Positions 7,766 to 17,500 are shown, numbered from the stretch's first letter. The stretch: DNA of 64,000 nt from Gammaproteobacteria bacterium (GCA_018825965.1 JAHKAA010000014.1:1-64000); one strand, 5' to 3'. A program made the numbers and translations. The notes: a model not told the origin generated them from the letters alone.

Positions 7766-8935
7766 ATGACAAGAAAAAAACCAAAGCTGCTGCTTATTTC
7801 AAGCTTTGTTGTGCTGGGGGCTGCCTTTGCTGTGATCCTGGCTCTGCCAGACCCACAACATATGCAGCAAGCCAGCCTTGCCGCAAAACCTGTGCTGACA
7901 GTCACAGCCACCCAGGCCCGCGTTGAGATGTTGCCTGTCAGAATATCGGCACACGGTAATATTGTGGCCTGGCAGGAAGCCAGCATTGGTGCTGAAGCAG
8001 ATGGTCTGCGGCTGACGGAAGTGAGGGCCAATGTAGGGGATAGCGTTAAAAAAGGTCAGCTGCTGGCTGGTTTTGCTTCAGCCACAGTGCAAGCAGAACT
8101 GGATTTAAGCCGGGCTGAGCATTCTGAAGCTGAAGCTTTGTATGCGGAAGCCAAAGCCGATCTGAAACGTACGACTGAACTACAAAACAGCGGCGCTTTA
8201 TCCAGCCAGCAAATTCAGCGCTACATCACGGCAGCTCAGTCGGCTTTGGCACGCCTGGAAGCAGCCACAGCCAGAGTTACAACCCAGGAATTACGTCTGG
8301 CTCAAACCAGGGTGCTGGCACCGGATCAGGGCATTATTTCAGCCCGCACTGCCACTGTAGGAGCTGTATTGCCTGCAGGGCAGGAATTATTCCGCCTGAT
8401 CAGAGGAGGTCGTCTTGAATGGCGGGCCGAAGTGTCATCAGAGGATCTGGCAAAGCTTCAACCCGGTCAAACCGCCCACCTCACCTTAGCCGATGGCAGT
8501 CGTATTGAAGGGGTGCTGCGTATGTTGTCGCCTCTGGTCGATACCCAAAGCCGCAATGCACTGGTTTATGTTGACCTTGCTGCAGATGCCTCCAACAGCA
8601 GCGCCCGCTCTGGCATGTTTGCCAGTGGACACTTTGAATTGGCCGCCACTGAAGTCATCACTTTGCCTCAAAGTGCTGTGCAACTGCGTGATGGTTTCAG
8701 CTATGTGCTGCGTATAGGCGCAGATTCAACAGTCATTCAAACCAAAGTAAAAACAGGCCGTCGCAACTCAGACCGGATAGAAATAGCCCGGGGGCTAAAG
8801 CTATCAGATCAGGTTGTTGCAACAGGAGGGGCCTTTCTGGGTGATGGTGATCTGATCAAAGTCGTTGATAGCCAGCCTTCATCAACCTATTCGCTGACTG
8901 GTCATGCCGGTGGCGAACTTAGCCCAATGCTCTAG
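7766..8935 (+). CDS. RND efflux periplasmic adaptor (membrane fusion protein)
   Basis: I place the start at 7766, where ATG follows AAAAGGAGCAAAACA. A longer in-frame reading from 7640 has no ribosome site and would put 42 odd residues before the membrane anchor. The 389-aa product has an N-terminal hydrophobic anchor (LLLISSFVVLGAAFAVILAL) and a lipoyl half near EASIGAEADGLRLTEV with VGDSVKKGQLL. A coiled-coil hairpin spans about 100-185, followed by the second lipoyl half and a beta-barrel domain. It bridges the inner-membrane RND pump and an outer-membrane channel. The pump gene follows after 9 bp. No TolC-like gene is present here, so a channel encoded elsewhere would be shared. Confidence 0.93.
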   Translation: MTRKKPKLLLISSFVVLGAAFAVILALPDPQHMQQASLAAKPVLTVTATQARVEMLPVRISAHGNIVAWQEASIGAEADGLRLTEVRANVGDSVKKGQLLAGFASATVQAELDLSRAEHSEAEALYAEAKADLKRTTELQNSGALSSQQIQRYITAAQSALARLEAATARVTTQELRLAQTRVLAPDQGIISARTATVGAVLPAGQELFRLIRGGRLEWRAEVSSEDLAKLQPGQTAHLTLADGSRIEGVLRMLSPLVDTQSRNALVYVDLAADASNSSARSGMFASGHFELAATEVITLPQSAVQLRDGFSYVLRIGADSTVIQTKVKTGRRNSDRIEIARGLKLSDQVVATGGAFLGDGDLIKVVDSQPSSTYSLTGHAGGELSPML

Positions 8936-8944
8936 GAGCTCAGC

Positions 8945-11900
8945 ATGAACTTTAATTTATCAGGCTGGGCCATAGCGAATCCCACCCCAGCCATACTGCT
9001 GTTTATTTTATTAACCTTTGCTGGTATTTCAGGTTTTCAGTCAATGAAAGTTCAGGACTTACCTGATCTTGAAATGCCAACTGTCACAGTCACAGCAGCT
9101 TTGCCGGGCGCATCGCCTTCACAACTGGAAACCGATGTATCCCGAAAAATTGAAAACGCGCTGGCCACAGTGCAAGGGGTGCGCCATATCTACAGTCACC
9201 TGACTGAAGGTGAAGTGACTATTACTATTGAATTCAGGTTAGAGCGCGCCATTCAGGAAGCGCTGGATGATGTGCGTGATGCCGTTTCCAGAGTGAGGGC
9301 CGACTTGCCCTCTGATTTGCGCGACCCTGTGATTAAAAAAGTGGAACTGTCCGGCTCCCCTATTCTGACTTATAGCATTGCGTCAGCCCAGATGGATGAC
9401 GAAGCTTTGTCCTGGTTTGTCGACAATGACATCAGTAAAACCTTACTGGCCGTGCGGGGCGTTGGCTCAGTCAGCAGAGTGGGCGGCGTAAACCGTGAAG
9501 TACGGGTAGATTTAGACCCAAACCGGCTGCTGGCGTTTAATACCACAGCAGCAGATATTTCCCGCCAGTTACGCCAAAGCCAACAAGAAGGATCCGGCGG
9601 TCGCACCGACTTTGGTGGTATGGAGCAGTCGGTACGCACTATGGCGACTGTCAGCTCAGCCAAAGAAATTGCCACTTTAGATATCCCCTTAAGCGATGGC
9701 CGCCACATCCGGCTTGATCAGATAGCGGAAGTTTCTGACAGCGTATCAGAGCAACGTTCTGCCGCTTTTTTAAATGGCCAACCCGTGCTTGGTTTTGAAA
9801 TTGTAAGAGCTTTGGGTTTTGGCGAACTTGAAGTGGCTGCTGGTGTTCGTGCCGCTTTGCAGCAGTTAAAACAGCAAAAACCAGACCTTCAGGTGACGGA
9901 GGTGTTTAACCTGACCGATCCTGTGGCAGAAAACTACGACGGCTCGATGCAACTCTTGTACGAAGGTGCCTTGCTGGCTGTGATTGTGGTTTTTCTGTTT
10001 CTGCGCGACTGGCGGGCTACTTTTATTTCTGCCACAGCCCTGCCCTTGTCTGTGATCCCAACCTTTGCCGTGATGCACTTGATGGGCTTTAGCCTGAACA
10101 TGGTGACCTTGCTGTCCTTGTCTTTGGTCATTGGTGTACTGGTGGATGACGCCATAGTTGAAATCGAAAATATAGAACGGCATTTGTTAATGGGAAAACG
10201 GCCTTTTCAGGCGGCCATGGAAGCAGCAGATGAAATAGGTTTGGCAGTGGTTGCCACTACTTTTACCCTGATTGCGGTTTTTCTGCCCACAGCTTTTATG
10301 AGTGGCGTTATAGGTAAGTTTTTTGTGCAATTTGGCTGGACAGCTGCAGTGGCAGTGCTGTTTTCATTATTGGTTGCCCGGCTGCTGACGCCTATGATGG
10401 CCGCCTACCTGTTAAAAGCCCCTGCACATCAGATCAAACCGGAACCGGCCTGGATCAGCTACTACCTGAAGTTTATGCACTGGTGCTTAGCCCACAGACG
10501 TATAACAGCAACTGCTGCTCTTGGTTTTTTTATTGGTGGCTTGTATCTGGCCACCTTGCTGCCCGGTGATTTTATGCCAGCAGAAGACAATCAGCAGACG
10601 CAAATTACTCTGACTTTACAGCCAGGCACCAAACTGCAGCACACCATAGCCCTGGCTGAACAAGCCCGCATACTTGTTGAGCAAAACAAAGAGGTAAAAC
10701 AGGTGTACACAGCCATAGGCGCTGGCAGCTCTGGTGCAGATGATGAAGGCGGCAGTGCGGCCACTGGTGTAGCTACTGCTGTACTGACGTTAACTCTGAC
10801 ACACCGCAGCGAACGTTCAGGGTTGCATAAGCAGCAGATTGAACAGCAGTTGCGGGAGATGCTCTCAGTGCTGCCCGGTGCCCGCATCAAAGTAGGTATG
10901 GGGGCAGGCGAAACCTATTCACTGGTGCTTGCCAGTGAAGATAGCCGTCTGCTGGAGCAGCATGCTCTGCTGGTTGAACGTGATCTTCGTTCTATTGCCG
11001 GCATTGGTGCCGTGATTTCAAGCGCCAGCTTAGTCAGGCCAGAGCTGATTGTCAGGCCTGATTTCGCCAAAGCCGCTGATTTAGGAGTCACTTCTGCGGC
11101 TATCGCCGACACCTTACGCATTGCAACAGCCGGTGATTTTGATCAGGATTTAGCCAAACTGAATCTGAGCAAACGCCAAATTCCTATTGTAGTGCGGCTT
11201 AATGATAAAGCCCGCGCAGATGTTGAAAACCTCAAACGTTTACCTGTGCCCGGCGCGCGTGGCCCTGTAGCTCTTGAAAATGTCGCAACTCTGGAGCTCA
11301 GCAGTGGCCCTTCGCAAATCTCCCGCTTCAACCGTATGCGTAATATCAGCTTTGAAGTTGAGCTGAATAACCTGCCTTTAGGTGAGGTAGAACAAGCCAT
11401 ACTGGCCCTGCCCAGCCTTAAAAATATGCCGGATGGCGTATCACAAAATGTGTCAGGCGATGCTGAAATGATGGGCGAATTAGCCACAGGTTTTGCCATT
11501 GCCATGCTGACAGGTGTGCTTTGCATTTATATGGTACTGGTGCTGCTGTTAAAAGATGTATTCCAGCCCCTGACCATTTTAAGTGCTTTGGTATTGTCCG
11601 TACCTGGTGCCTTTCTGGCGCTTTTTATCACAGGCTCTACCTTGTCTTTGCCCGCCATGATTGGTCTTATTATGCTGATGGGTATAGCCACCAAAAACTC
11701 TATTCTGCTGATTGACTACATCATTATCGCCCGCACTGAATATCAGCTCGACCAAAGAGCAGCCATAGTGGATGCCTGCCGCAAAAGAGTTCGCCCCATA
11801 GTGATGACCACAGTCGCCATGGGTGCCGGCATGATGCCTATAGCTCTGGGCATGGGCGGCGACCCCAGCTTCCGATCCCCTATGGCCATAGTGGTCATAG

Positions 11901-12046
11901 GTGGCCTTATAACGTCCACTTTTTTAAGTGTGTTGGTGATCCCTGTGCTGTACAGCTATGTGGATGACGCCGTGGTATGGCTGAAATCACTGGTCTCGCG
12001 TAACCAAATTAGTCCTGTGACTGTACCGCGTGACCTGACGCCATAA
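8945..12046 (+). CDS. RND efflux transporter permease (HAE1-like)
   Basis: The 1033-aa protein has the full RND length and layout. Transmembrane helix 1 opens at residue 10 and is followed by a large periplasmic loop with the family signature LPGASPSQLETDVS. A cluster of helices around 335-460 carries LVIGVLVDDAIVEIEN with the acidic proton-relay residues in helix 4. The second half repeats this plan, with a helix cluster around 840-1015 ending in PVLYSY. The ATG has a strong AGGAG. With the adaptor upstream it should form a proton-driven tripartite pump exporting amphiphilic compounds. Substrate range is not predictable. The position opposite a mipA/two-component operon and before an lpxO-like gene suggests defence against membrane-active agents. 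Confidence 0.95.
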   Translation: MNFNLSGWAIANPTPAILLFILLTFAGISGFQSMKVQDLPDLEMPTVTVTAALPGASPSQLETDVSRKIENALATVQGVRHIYSHLTEGEVTITIEFRLERAIQEALDDVRDAVSRVRADLPSDLRDPVIKKVELSGSPILTYSIASAQMDDEALSWFVDNDISKTLLAVRGVGSVSRVGGVNREVRVDLDPNRLLAFNTTAADISRQLRQSQQEGSGGRTDFGGMEQSVRTMATVSSAKEIATLDIPLSDGRHIRLDQIAEVSDSVSEQRSAAFLNGQPVLGFEIVRALGFGELEVAAGVRAALQQLKQQKPDLQVTEVFNLTDPVAENYDGSMQLLYEGALLAVIVVFLFLRDWRATFISATALPLSVIPTFAVMHLMGFSLNMVTLLSLSLVIGVLVDDAIVEIENIERHLLMGKRPFQAAMEAADEIGLAVVATTFTLIAVFLPTAFMSGVIGKFFVQFGWTAAVAVLFSLLVARLLTPMMAAYLLKAPAHQIKPEPAWISYYLKFMHWCLAHRRITATAALGFFIGGLYLATLLPGDFMPAEDNQQTQITLTLQPGTKLQHTIALAEQARILVEQNKEVKQVYTAIGAGSSGADDEGGSAATGVATAVLTLTLTHRSERSGLHKQQIEQQLREMLSVLPGARIKVGMGAGETYSLVLASEDSRLLEQHALLVERDLRSIAGIGAVISSASLVRPELIVRPDFAKAADLGVTSAAIADTLRIATAGDFDQDLAKLNLSKRQIPIVVRLNDKARADVENLKRLPVPGARGPVALENVATLELSSGPSQISRFNRMRNISFEVELNNLPLGEVEQAILALPSLKNMPDGVSQNVSGDAEMMGELATGFAIAMLTGVLCIYMVLVLLLKDVFQPLTILSALVLSVPGAFLALFITGSTLSLPAMIGLIMLMGIATKNSILLIDYIIIARTEYQLDQRAAIVDACRKRVRPIVMTTVAMGAGMMPIALGMGGDPSFRSPMAIVVIGGLITSTFLSVLVIPVLYSYVDDAVVWLKSLVSRNQISPVTVPRDLTP

Positions 12047-12100
12047 AGCCAGCAACCTTATTGATCATACTTATTTATCTATATTATTCAGGGATTTACC

Positions 12101-13090
12101 ATGAGCCTTAGTCTTTTTATTATTGCCGCCTTAGTGCTGTACTCCATTTTGTCTGTTGTTTATGTGTATCACTGGCGCGGACAAGCCAGGTATCCATCCT
12201 TCTCGCAATATCTGCGAAAAAGCTGGCCTGTATTTGCCCCGCTGAATTGCCTGCTGTATATGGCAACAAAAGCCAAAGCCCGCAGGCCGGTATTGGATGC
12301 AACTTATCTGCAGAATATCTCTGTGCTGAGAGACAACTGGCAGCTCATCAGAGAAGAAGCTTTAGCATTGCAGGCCAGTGGTATTTTTGAACAGATAAAA
12401 ACACCGGGTTCAGCAGGTTATTACGATGTGGGTTTCCGCACTTTTTATAAAAGGGGCTGGAGCAAATTTTATCTGATGTGGTACGGCACCACCCACAATT
12501 CGGCGCAGCGCTTGTGCCCCAAAACTTTGGCTTTGCTAAAACAAGTGCCCGGAGTGCAAGGCGCTATGTTTTCTATTCTTCCGCCAGGCTCAGAGCTAAG
12601 CCTGCATTCAGACCCTATGGCAAGTTCCCTGCGCTACCATTTAGGTTTGGATACACCCAATTCAACAGACTGCTACATCAATGTAGATGGCACGAATTGC
12701 AGCTGGTACAACGGTCAGGATTTTGTCTTTGATGAAACCTACCCTCACCATGCCAAAAACAATAGCCAGGCCTCACGATTAATTTTGATGTGTGATGTAG
12801 AAAGACCAATGAACCTTGTTGGCCGGATCTTTAACCTGTTGTATCGATTGATGATCAAAGGCACGCTGGTACCTAACTCAACGGAAGATCAACGAGGTGT
12901 GTTCAGTGCTTTATTTGCATCCATGGCGCCTTTACGCCAAAGCACACTCAAACTACGCGCTGAACGTCGCAACTTGTACAAAGCGCTGAAAATCACCCTC
13001 AATACCAGCTTGCTGGCGATCTTATTCGCCCTGTTATTTGCATTTTTTAGCTTGTTTGAATCGTTTTTGTCAGCGCGTTTGTGGTTGTAG
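12101..13090 (+). CDS. LpxO-like lipid A / aspartyl-asparaginyl beta-hydroxylase family protein
   Basis: This 329-aa protein starts with a hydrophobic anchor (LSLFIIAALVLYSILSVVYVY). It then has an Fe(II)/2-oxoglutarate dioxygenase core with HSDP, a later His in DETYPHHAKNNS, and an Arg in SRLILMCDVERP that would bind 2-oxoglutarate. A hydrophobic C-terminal helix (TSLLAILFALLFAFFSLF) returns it to the membrane. This arrangement is that of LpxO, which adds a 2-hydroxyl to an acyl chain of lipid A on the cytoplasmic face of the inner membrane. It lies 54 bp after the RND pump gene and may be co-transcribed. Lipid A hydroxylation changes resistance to cationic peptides, which fits the neighbours. 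The exact acyl substrate is unknown. Confidence 0.82.
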   Translation: MSLSLFIIAALVLYSILSVVYVYHWRGQARYPSFSQYLRKSWPVFAPLNCLLYMATKAKARRPVLDATYLQNISVLRDNWQLIREEALALQASGIFEQIKTPGSAGYYDVGFRTFYKRGWSKFYLMWYGTTHNSAQRLCPKTLALLKQVPGVQGAMFSILPPGSELSLHSDPMASSLRYHLGLDTPNSTDCYINVDGTNCSWYNGQDFVFDETYPHHAKNNSQASRLILMCDVERPMNLVGRIFNLLYRLMIKGTLVPNSTEDQRGVFSALFASMAPLRQSTLKLRAERRNLYKALKITLNTSLLAILFALLFAFFSLFESFLSARLWL

Positions 13091-13191
13091 GGGGATACTC
13101 GAGAAATTGAGCAAAGATTTCTCACAATCCTCACGTAAACGGAGAACCATGGCCACTTACAACGATTGAATGGGCAGGTATTAACCCAAAG

Positions 13192-13215
13192 CAGCTCCCT
13201 TCATTCAGGGAGCTG
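13192..13215 (+). terminator. 9-bp perfect stem-loop after the lpxO-like gene
   Basis: CAGCTCCCT pairs perfectly with AGGGAGCTG over a 6-nt loop and is followed by TTGTTT on the plus strand. It lies 100 bp after the lpxO-like stop and probably ends the RND-lpxO transcript. It also covers the last codons of the minus-strand frame at 13201, which weakens confidence in that frame's exact end. Confidence 0.65.
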
Positions 13216-13656
13216 TTGTTTATCTGAAAAAATGCCAACTAAGCTTTCAGACCAGCCGTTGGCTCCAAGCCTTTCACGTACCCAATGGATAAAACAGAAT
13301 GTAAGCAAAGAGTTAGGCTGATTCATCCCATAATTTTGGTAAATCCACGGTCTTTTGCCAGAGCCTTTGGCTTGCAAAACGACACATAAAGAGTCGCGCA
13401 AAGCTACTTTACGTTTCTTGTGGTAATGGCAGCCGATTTCAAATGACGGGCTAAAAAGCTTTAAACCTGCTTTAAACATCTCGATGATTTTAACTTCATC
13501 AGACAACAAACCAACATCTTCTTCACTTTCAAACAGATTAACTTTTATCACCGACAGCAAACAAGGGACACCAGGCAGGCCTGCAACGACAACATGGGCC
13601 TTACAGCCGGGATAAACTGCGCAGCGAAGACGGCCAAAAGGCAGTAGATATCTCAA
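13201..13656 (-). CDS. hypothetical protein, 151 aa
   Basis: No family is recognised. The frame starts with TTG and lacks a good ribosome site, but the residue mix from about residue 40 onward looks like protein (SPSFEIGCHYHKKRK, LTFCFIHWVRERLG). An internal ATG at the MFKAG stretch could be a later start. There is no signal peptide or membrane helix. The stop codon lies inside the hairpin at 13192-13215, so the last residues are encoded by a terminator-like palindrome. It stands alone between two operons. It could be a real small gene, a degraded one or a chance frame. Confidence 0.4.
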   Translation of the reverse strand: MRYLLPFGRLRCAVYPGCKAHVVVAGLPGVPCLLSVIKVNLFESEEDVGLLSDEVKIIEMFKAGLKLFSPSFEIGCHYHKKRKVALRDSLCVVLQAKGSGKRPWIYQNYGMNQPNSLLTFCFIHWVRERLGANGWSESLVGIFSDKQQLPE

Positions 13657-13802
13657 GAGTTATGCCGACCAATAAAAAGTTTTTATTTCAATAACTTAAA
13701 CCAAAAACCACAACCTCAAGCACCTGAACTTTTCAAAAATAATTTCTTTTTAGTAAAAATTATTACCCACATTAAAACCCTCTTCGACCAGAATAAATCA
13801 TA

Positions 13803-16748
13803 TCAATGCGTCGGCATCCCAGGGGTGAAACTAATCACTTGCTCTTTATGTCCACAACTATCCCCTTCTTTGCGATAGTTCCGACAGCCCCAGAATGCTC
13901 CGTATGGGCCTGTTCGCTGAGCCATTTCGGCTCCGCACTCAAGGCAAACGGGAACCCAGTTGCCACAGGTGTCGCTCAGACAGACTTTAAACCGGCCTTT
14001 ACGCTGCATAGGTGAACTGCATTTGCCACAGCCGCGCTCCATGTGATTACACAAAGGGTATTTAGTACAACCGAAAAATGTGCCGGTTTTTCCTGATCTT
14101 GCCACCATACTGCCTGTTTTACATTTCATGCATTTGATCAAATGAAACAGCTGCTGGCTCAACGAGGTTTCAAACTCGTTCAGTTCTAACGGATAGTTGT
14201 CTTTTATTAGCTCCACCACAAATTCTGAAGCCACAGCCATATCTGTCACCAGATAAACTCTGTTCCTGGCGCGGGTTAAAGCCACGTAAAACAACCGGCG
14301 CTCTTCGGCATAATCAAAGTCTTCCTGAGGCGGTAATAAAGCTTCTAACAATGGATGGGTTTGTTTTTGTGACGGGAAACCGTGTTTACCACTTTCCAGC
14401 CCAAGCACCACCACATAATCGGCCTCTTTGCCCTTAGATGCATGAATGCTATGGCTTTCCAGTACTAAATTTTTGTACTGCCTTCTCAGCCGGTTTAGTT
14501 CTGTTTTCTCGGGCAGATGAAAACCAAAACGCGCCAGCAGATACACAGTGCTGCCTGCTGTAGCCATGCTGTTTAGTTTTTCCAGTACGGTACTCAGGCG
14601 GTCTGGTGCGGCGGCATTAGGCCTGTTGTCTGCACGAAATAAAGACACTGCGGATTTATTTACGCTGCCATGCGTATGCAGTTGTTTGCGCACTTGTTGC
14701 AGGTTTTGTAAAACAAAGCGCGAAGCCACTTCACTGATGCTGTTATTAAAACGAAATGTTAAATCCAGTGCTGTAGTGCATGTGGCACCAAAATGCTGGG
14801 CAAAGTCGGTGGTAAATTGCAGATCGCTGCCGGTAAAACGATAGATAGCCTGCCAGTCGTCGCCAACACAAAACAAAGAGGCATCAGCCACACTGTTGCG
14901 TAAATAGCGGATCAGCCGGGCCCTGGCATCGGAGATATCCTGAAATTCATCCACCAAAATATAACGCCAGCGGCTTTTAAAGCGGCCTGCTTTTACATAA
15001 GCAATGGCTTTGCCAATCATGTCGTCAAAGTCGATATGCTGGTGCTGCGCCAATAGCTGCTGGTAGTTATCGACCACAGGTAACAGCAAAGCAAGAGCAG
15101 CCTGAACCTGCTCCGGATTAGCGGCTACGGCTATGGCTTGATCCAACTGACCTGCTTCATAACAATTGGCCTTGTAGCGCTTGACTAAATCAGCCAACAA
15201 CACAGCAAAGGCTGAAATGGCACCAAATTCCCGCAACGTTTCTAACACAGCTTCAGCAGGCAGCGGATCGGGTTTTACGCCAAAAGCAGCCAGTTGCCGG
15301 TCAAGCTGTTGATACAAAGTTCCTTCGGTATGCTGATAATGAAAAAGTGTAATGAGTTTAGTGCCGTGCTGTTGATGTAACTGCTGCTTCCAGGCCATGT
15401 CGTCGTGATACTGCTGCCTGTTGATATAAGGCGCTGTATTACCGCTTCGGTCGATACCATAAAACTCAATGTAAATGCCCTGCTCCGGTAAATAGAAATC
15501 CGGTTGGTACTGGCGGTGAAGTACAGTGGCAGTTCTATGTTCATAATCAGCTTCGTAGCGGTATTCAATACCTTGTCGCAGCAGATAGTTAGCAATCAAA
15601 CACTCGCCTAAACTTTTTACCTTTTCGCTTTTCAGACTGCGAATGTCATTGGCCAGAATGTAGTCGAAGTATTCGCCTTCGGTTTTAAAATCAAAGGCAT
15701 TTTTTACCGGGTACAAATAGCGCTGAAAATAATCCAGCACCAGCTGTTGATACTCTGGCTGTTTTAAATGCTGTTCAAACCAGCCATTGACCTGTTTTGC
15801 CAGTAATTTATCGTCTTCAGCCAACGGAGTTAAGCTGGGTTGCCTGCCTTCGACTGCTGCAATAATGTCTTTACCCAGCTTATGAAAAGTACTGGCGGTA
15901 ATACCACAATCGCCCAGCCGTTTTTCAATACGCTCCTGCATTTCTGTAGCGGCTTCATTGGCAAAGGCCAGCATTAAAATTTCATCAGCCGTGCCTTGGC
16001 CGCTTTGCAGCAGATAGCCAGCCCGCCCTACCATAGTGCTGGTTTTTCCTGTGCCTGCACCTGCCAATACCAGATTGTTATCTTCATCAATAACGCAGGC
16101 TTCACGCTGCTTCTGGGTTAAAGGCTTGCTTTCTACGTGCTCAAAATAATGCTGATACCCTGTTAGCTGTTGCTGCACATAACGCTCACGCAGTAAGCGA
16201 AAGTCTGGCTCAGTCCAGCTGGCCTGAAATAACAGTGTTTCAAAAGCTGTAAAATTTATATCTGAAAATTCGGTTTTAGCCGGTAATTTATTAAAGCGAG
16301 CCACGGCTTGTCTGGCTAAAAAAACCACCTTACTTAAGCGTGAAGCTTTCGGATATCCGGCATTTAATAACTGTTGGATTTCAGCCGCTGTGTTTACCAT
16401 TCCTGGTTCAAGCTGAGTTAACCAGTGCCGCTGCAGCCAGATAAAATGCGCGGCCGCGGCATTTTTTGCTACGCCTTTTATCCGAACTTTGCCGCCGGGT
16501 GTTGTGAAGCGAAGATCAGAGAAAAACAGACCAGAGCTATGCGTCCCCTGATCAGCTAAAGACTCAGGCAATACGACGACTGAATGGCCTTCTGTTGTTT
16601 CTAACAGCAGTTGATCCTGGCTTAAAACCAGGCTAACAGGTTTGGCACCAAATAAACGCATCAACCAATGTGGTTCTATACGCCTGCGCTGCTCAACATA
16701 AGTACTGCTTTGCCCCAATCTGTTGTCCTTGTCTTCAATAAAATGCAA
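13803..16748 (-). CDS. HelD-type UvrD-family helicase with PD-(D/E)XK-like insert and C-terminal zinc fingers
   Basis: This 981-aa protein has the N-terminal region and SF1 motor of DNA helicase IV. Walker A is LAGAGTGKTS (229-238), and ILVDEFQDISDARARL and GDDWQAIYRF follow. A late motif is FYVALTRARNRVYLV. E. coli HelD is near 684 aa, and the extra length has two sources. Residues about 380-470 read GECLIANYL, PDFYLPEQGIYIEFYG, a PD-(D/E)XK-like layout with E382, D417 and E428. The C-terminus holds several Cys pairs of the topoisomerase C4 zinc-finger type (CMKCKTG, CGKCSSP, CLECGAE). It probably unwinds or processes DNA during repair. An unknown gene lies 26 bp upstream in the same direction. 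Confidence 0.88.
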   Translation of the reverse strand: MHFIEDKDNRLGQSSTYVEQRRRIEPHWLMRLFGAKPVSLVLSQDQLLLETTEGHSVVVLPESLADQGTHSSGLFFSDLRFTTPGGKVRIKGVAKNAAAAHFIWLQRHWLTQLEPGMVNTAAEIQQLLNAGYPKASRLSKVVFLARQAVARFNKLPAKTEFSDINFTAFETLLFQASWTEPDFRLLRERYVQQQLTGYQHYFEHVESKPLTQKQREACVIDEDNNLVLAGAGTGKTSTMVGRAGYLLQSGQGTADEILMLAFANEAATEMQERIEKRLGDCGITASTFHKLGKDIIAAVEGRQPSLTPLAEDDKLLAKQVNGWFEQHLKQPEYQQLVLDYFQRYLYPVKNAFDFKTEGEYFDYILANDIRSLKSEKVKSLGECLIANYLLRQGIEYRYEADYEHRTATVLHRQYQPDFYLPEQGIYIEFYGIDRSGNTAPYINRQQYHDDMAWKQQLHQQHGTKLITLFHYQHTEGTLYQQLDRQLAAFGVKPDPLPAEAVLETLREFGAISAFAVLLADLVKRYKANCYEAGQLDQAIAVAANPEQVQAALALLLPVVDNYQQLLAQHQHIDFDDMIGKAIAYVKAGRFKSRWRYILVDEFQDISDARARLIRYLRNSVADASLFCVGDDWQAIYRFTGSDLQFTTDFAQHFGATCTTALDLTFRFNNSISEVASRFVLQNLQQVRKQLHTHGSVNKSAVSLFRADNRPNAAAPDRLSTVLEKLNSMATAGSTVYLLARFGFHLPEKTELNRLRRQYKNLVLESHSIHASKGKEADYVVVLGLESGKHGFPSQKQTHPLLEALLPPQEDFDYAEERRLFYVALTRARNRVYLVTDMAVASEFVVELIKDNYPLELNEFETSLSQQLFHLIKCMKCKTGSMVARSGKTGTFFGCTKYPLCNHMERGCGKCSSPMQRKGRFKVCLSDTCGNWVPVCLECGAEMAQRTGPYGAFWGCRNYRKEGDSCGHKEQVISFTPGMPTH

Positions 16749-16774
16749 TCCTGGCTAAGGCGCTAAATCGCTGA

Positions 16775-17500
16775 TTACTTTTTGAAATCTTTTAAATAAA
16801 CCACATTACTTTGACTGTTGTCGCCATTGCCCGCCTGAGCTGACCCCATGTTAATAGACTGAGCTTTAGCTGGTTCTGCTTCTCTAGGCCCGGCTATTAA
16901 GCTTTGGCAATAACGCAGTAAAACTTCAGCCGGAATAAAGCGGCTACTGCTTTTATTGGCGCGTTTGGGCTGAGTGTTTAAATAAATGGCCAAATCCAGT
17001 GCCAGTTCAGGCGATAGCTGTTGTTGCTTTTGGTTTGCCAGAGTTTGAGTAACCCACAAGCTCGCATCAGTGATATGGCCATTGACACTACGATCGGTGT
17101 TTTTCACCCAGTGTGGTTCACAGTTGCCAAATAAATCAGCTTCATTGAGGTTACTGAGCAACAATGCGATATCGCTACCAGGCATTAAACGAAGCTCCTG
17201 CAAACTTTCCGCCAATACAAACTGCCACTGCATTTGCAAACGCTGAGTCAGTTTTTCCACTGGCATCAATAAATCAACTGGCAGGAACACCGTAAAACGG
17301 CTATTGGCCTCAGTGGCAATAATGGTTTTATGCCAGGACCTGTATTCGTTTTCGATGATATGCAGCTGCCAGCACATTTGCTCAGAGGTGCTGACTATAG
17401 AATTTACACCGGGTTGTTTACCCGGCTCAGTTGGCAGACGGGGAAAATCGGCTTTTAGCCATTTGCACATTGCGGTCGTGCCAGAACACTCTAACTTCAT
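16775..17500 (-). CDS. hypothetical protein, 241 aa, upstream partner of the HelD-like helicase
   Basis: No family is recognised. The protein has no signal peptide or membrane helix. It contains a central segment of moderate conservation-like character (WHKTIIATEANSRFTVFLP, RLMPGSDIALLLSNLNEADLFG) and ends in a low-complexity, Gln/Asn/Ser-rich tail before VVYLKDFKK. It begins with ATG and ends 26 bp before the helicase start, so the two are likely translated from one message. The pairing suggests a helicase-associated function, but nothing in the sequence shows what it is. Confidence 0.6.
   Translation of the reverse strand: MKLECSGTTAMCKWLKADFPRLPTEPGKQPGVNSIVSTSEQMCWQLHIIENEYRSWHKTIIATEANSRFTVFLPVDLLMPVEKLTQRLQMQWQFVLAESLQELRLMPGSDIALLLSNLNEADLFGNCEPHWVKNTDRSVNGHITDASLWVTQTLANQKQQQLSPELALDLAIYLNTQPKRANKSSSRFIPAEVLLRYCQSLIAGPREAEPAKAQSINMGSAQAGNGDNSQSNVVYLKDFKK

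Noticed and set aside
7576..8031. 151-codon minus-strand frame over the start of the RND adaptor
   Set aside because: It runs antisense to the adaptor's membrane anchor and lipoyl region and lacks a ribosome site.
13149..13169. Six-codon frame (ATG to TGA) with a good GGAG after the lpxO-like gene
   Set aside because: Too short to support as a gene and without a downstream structural gene to act as leader for.
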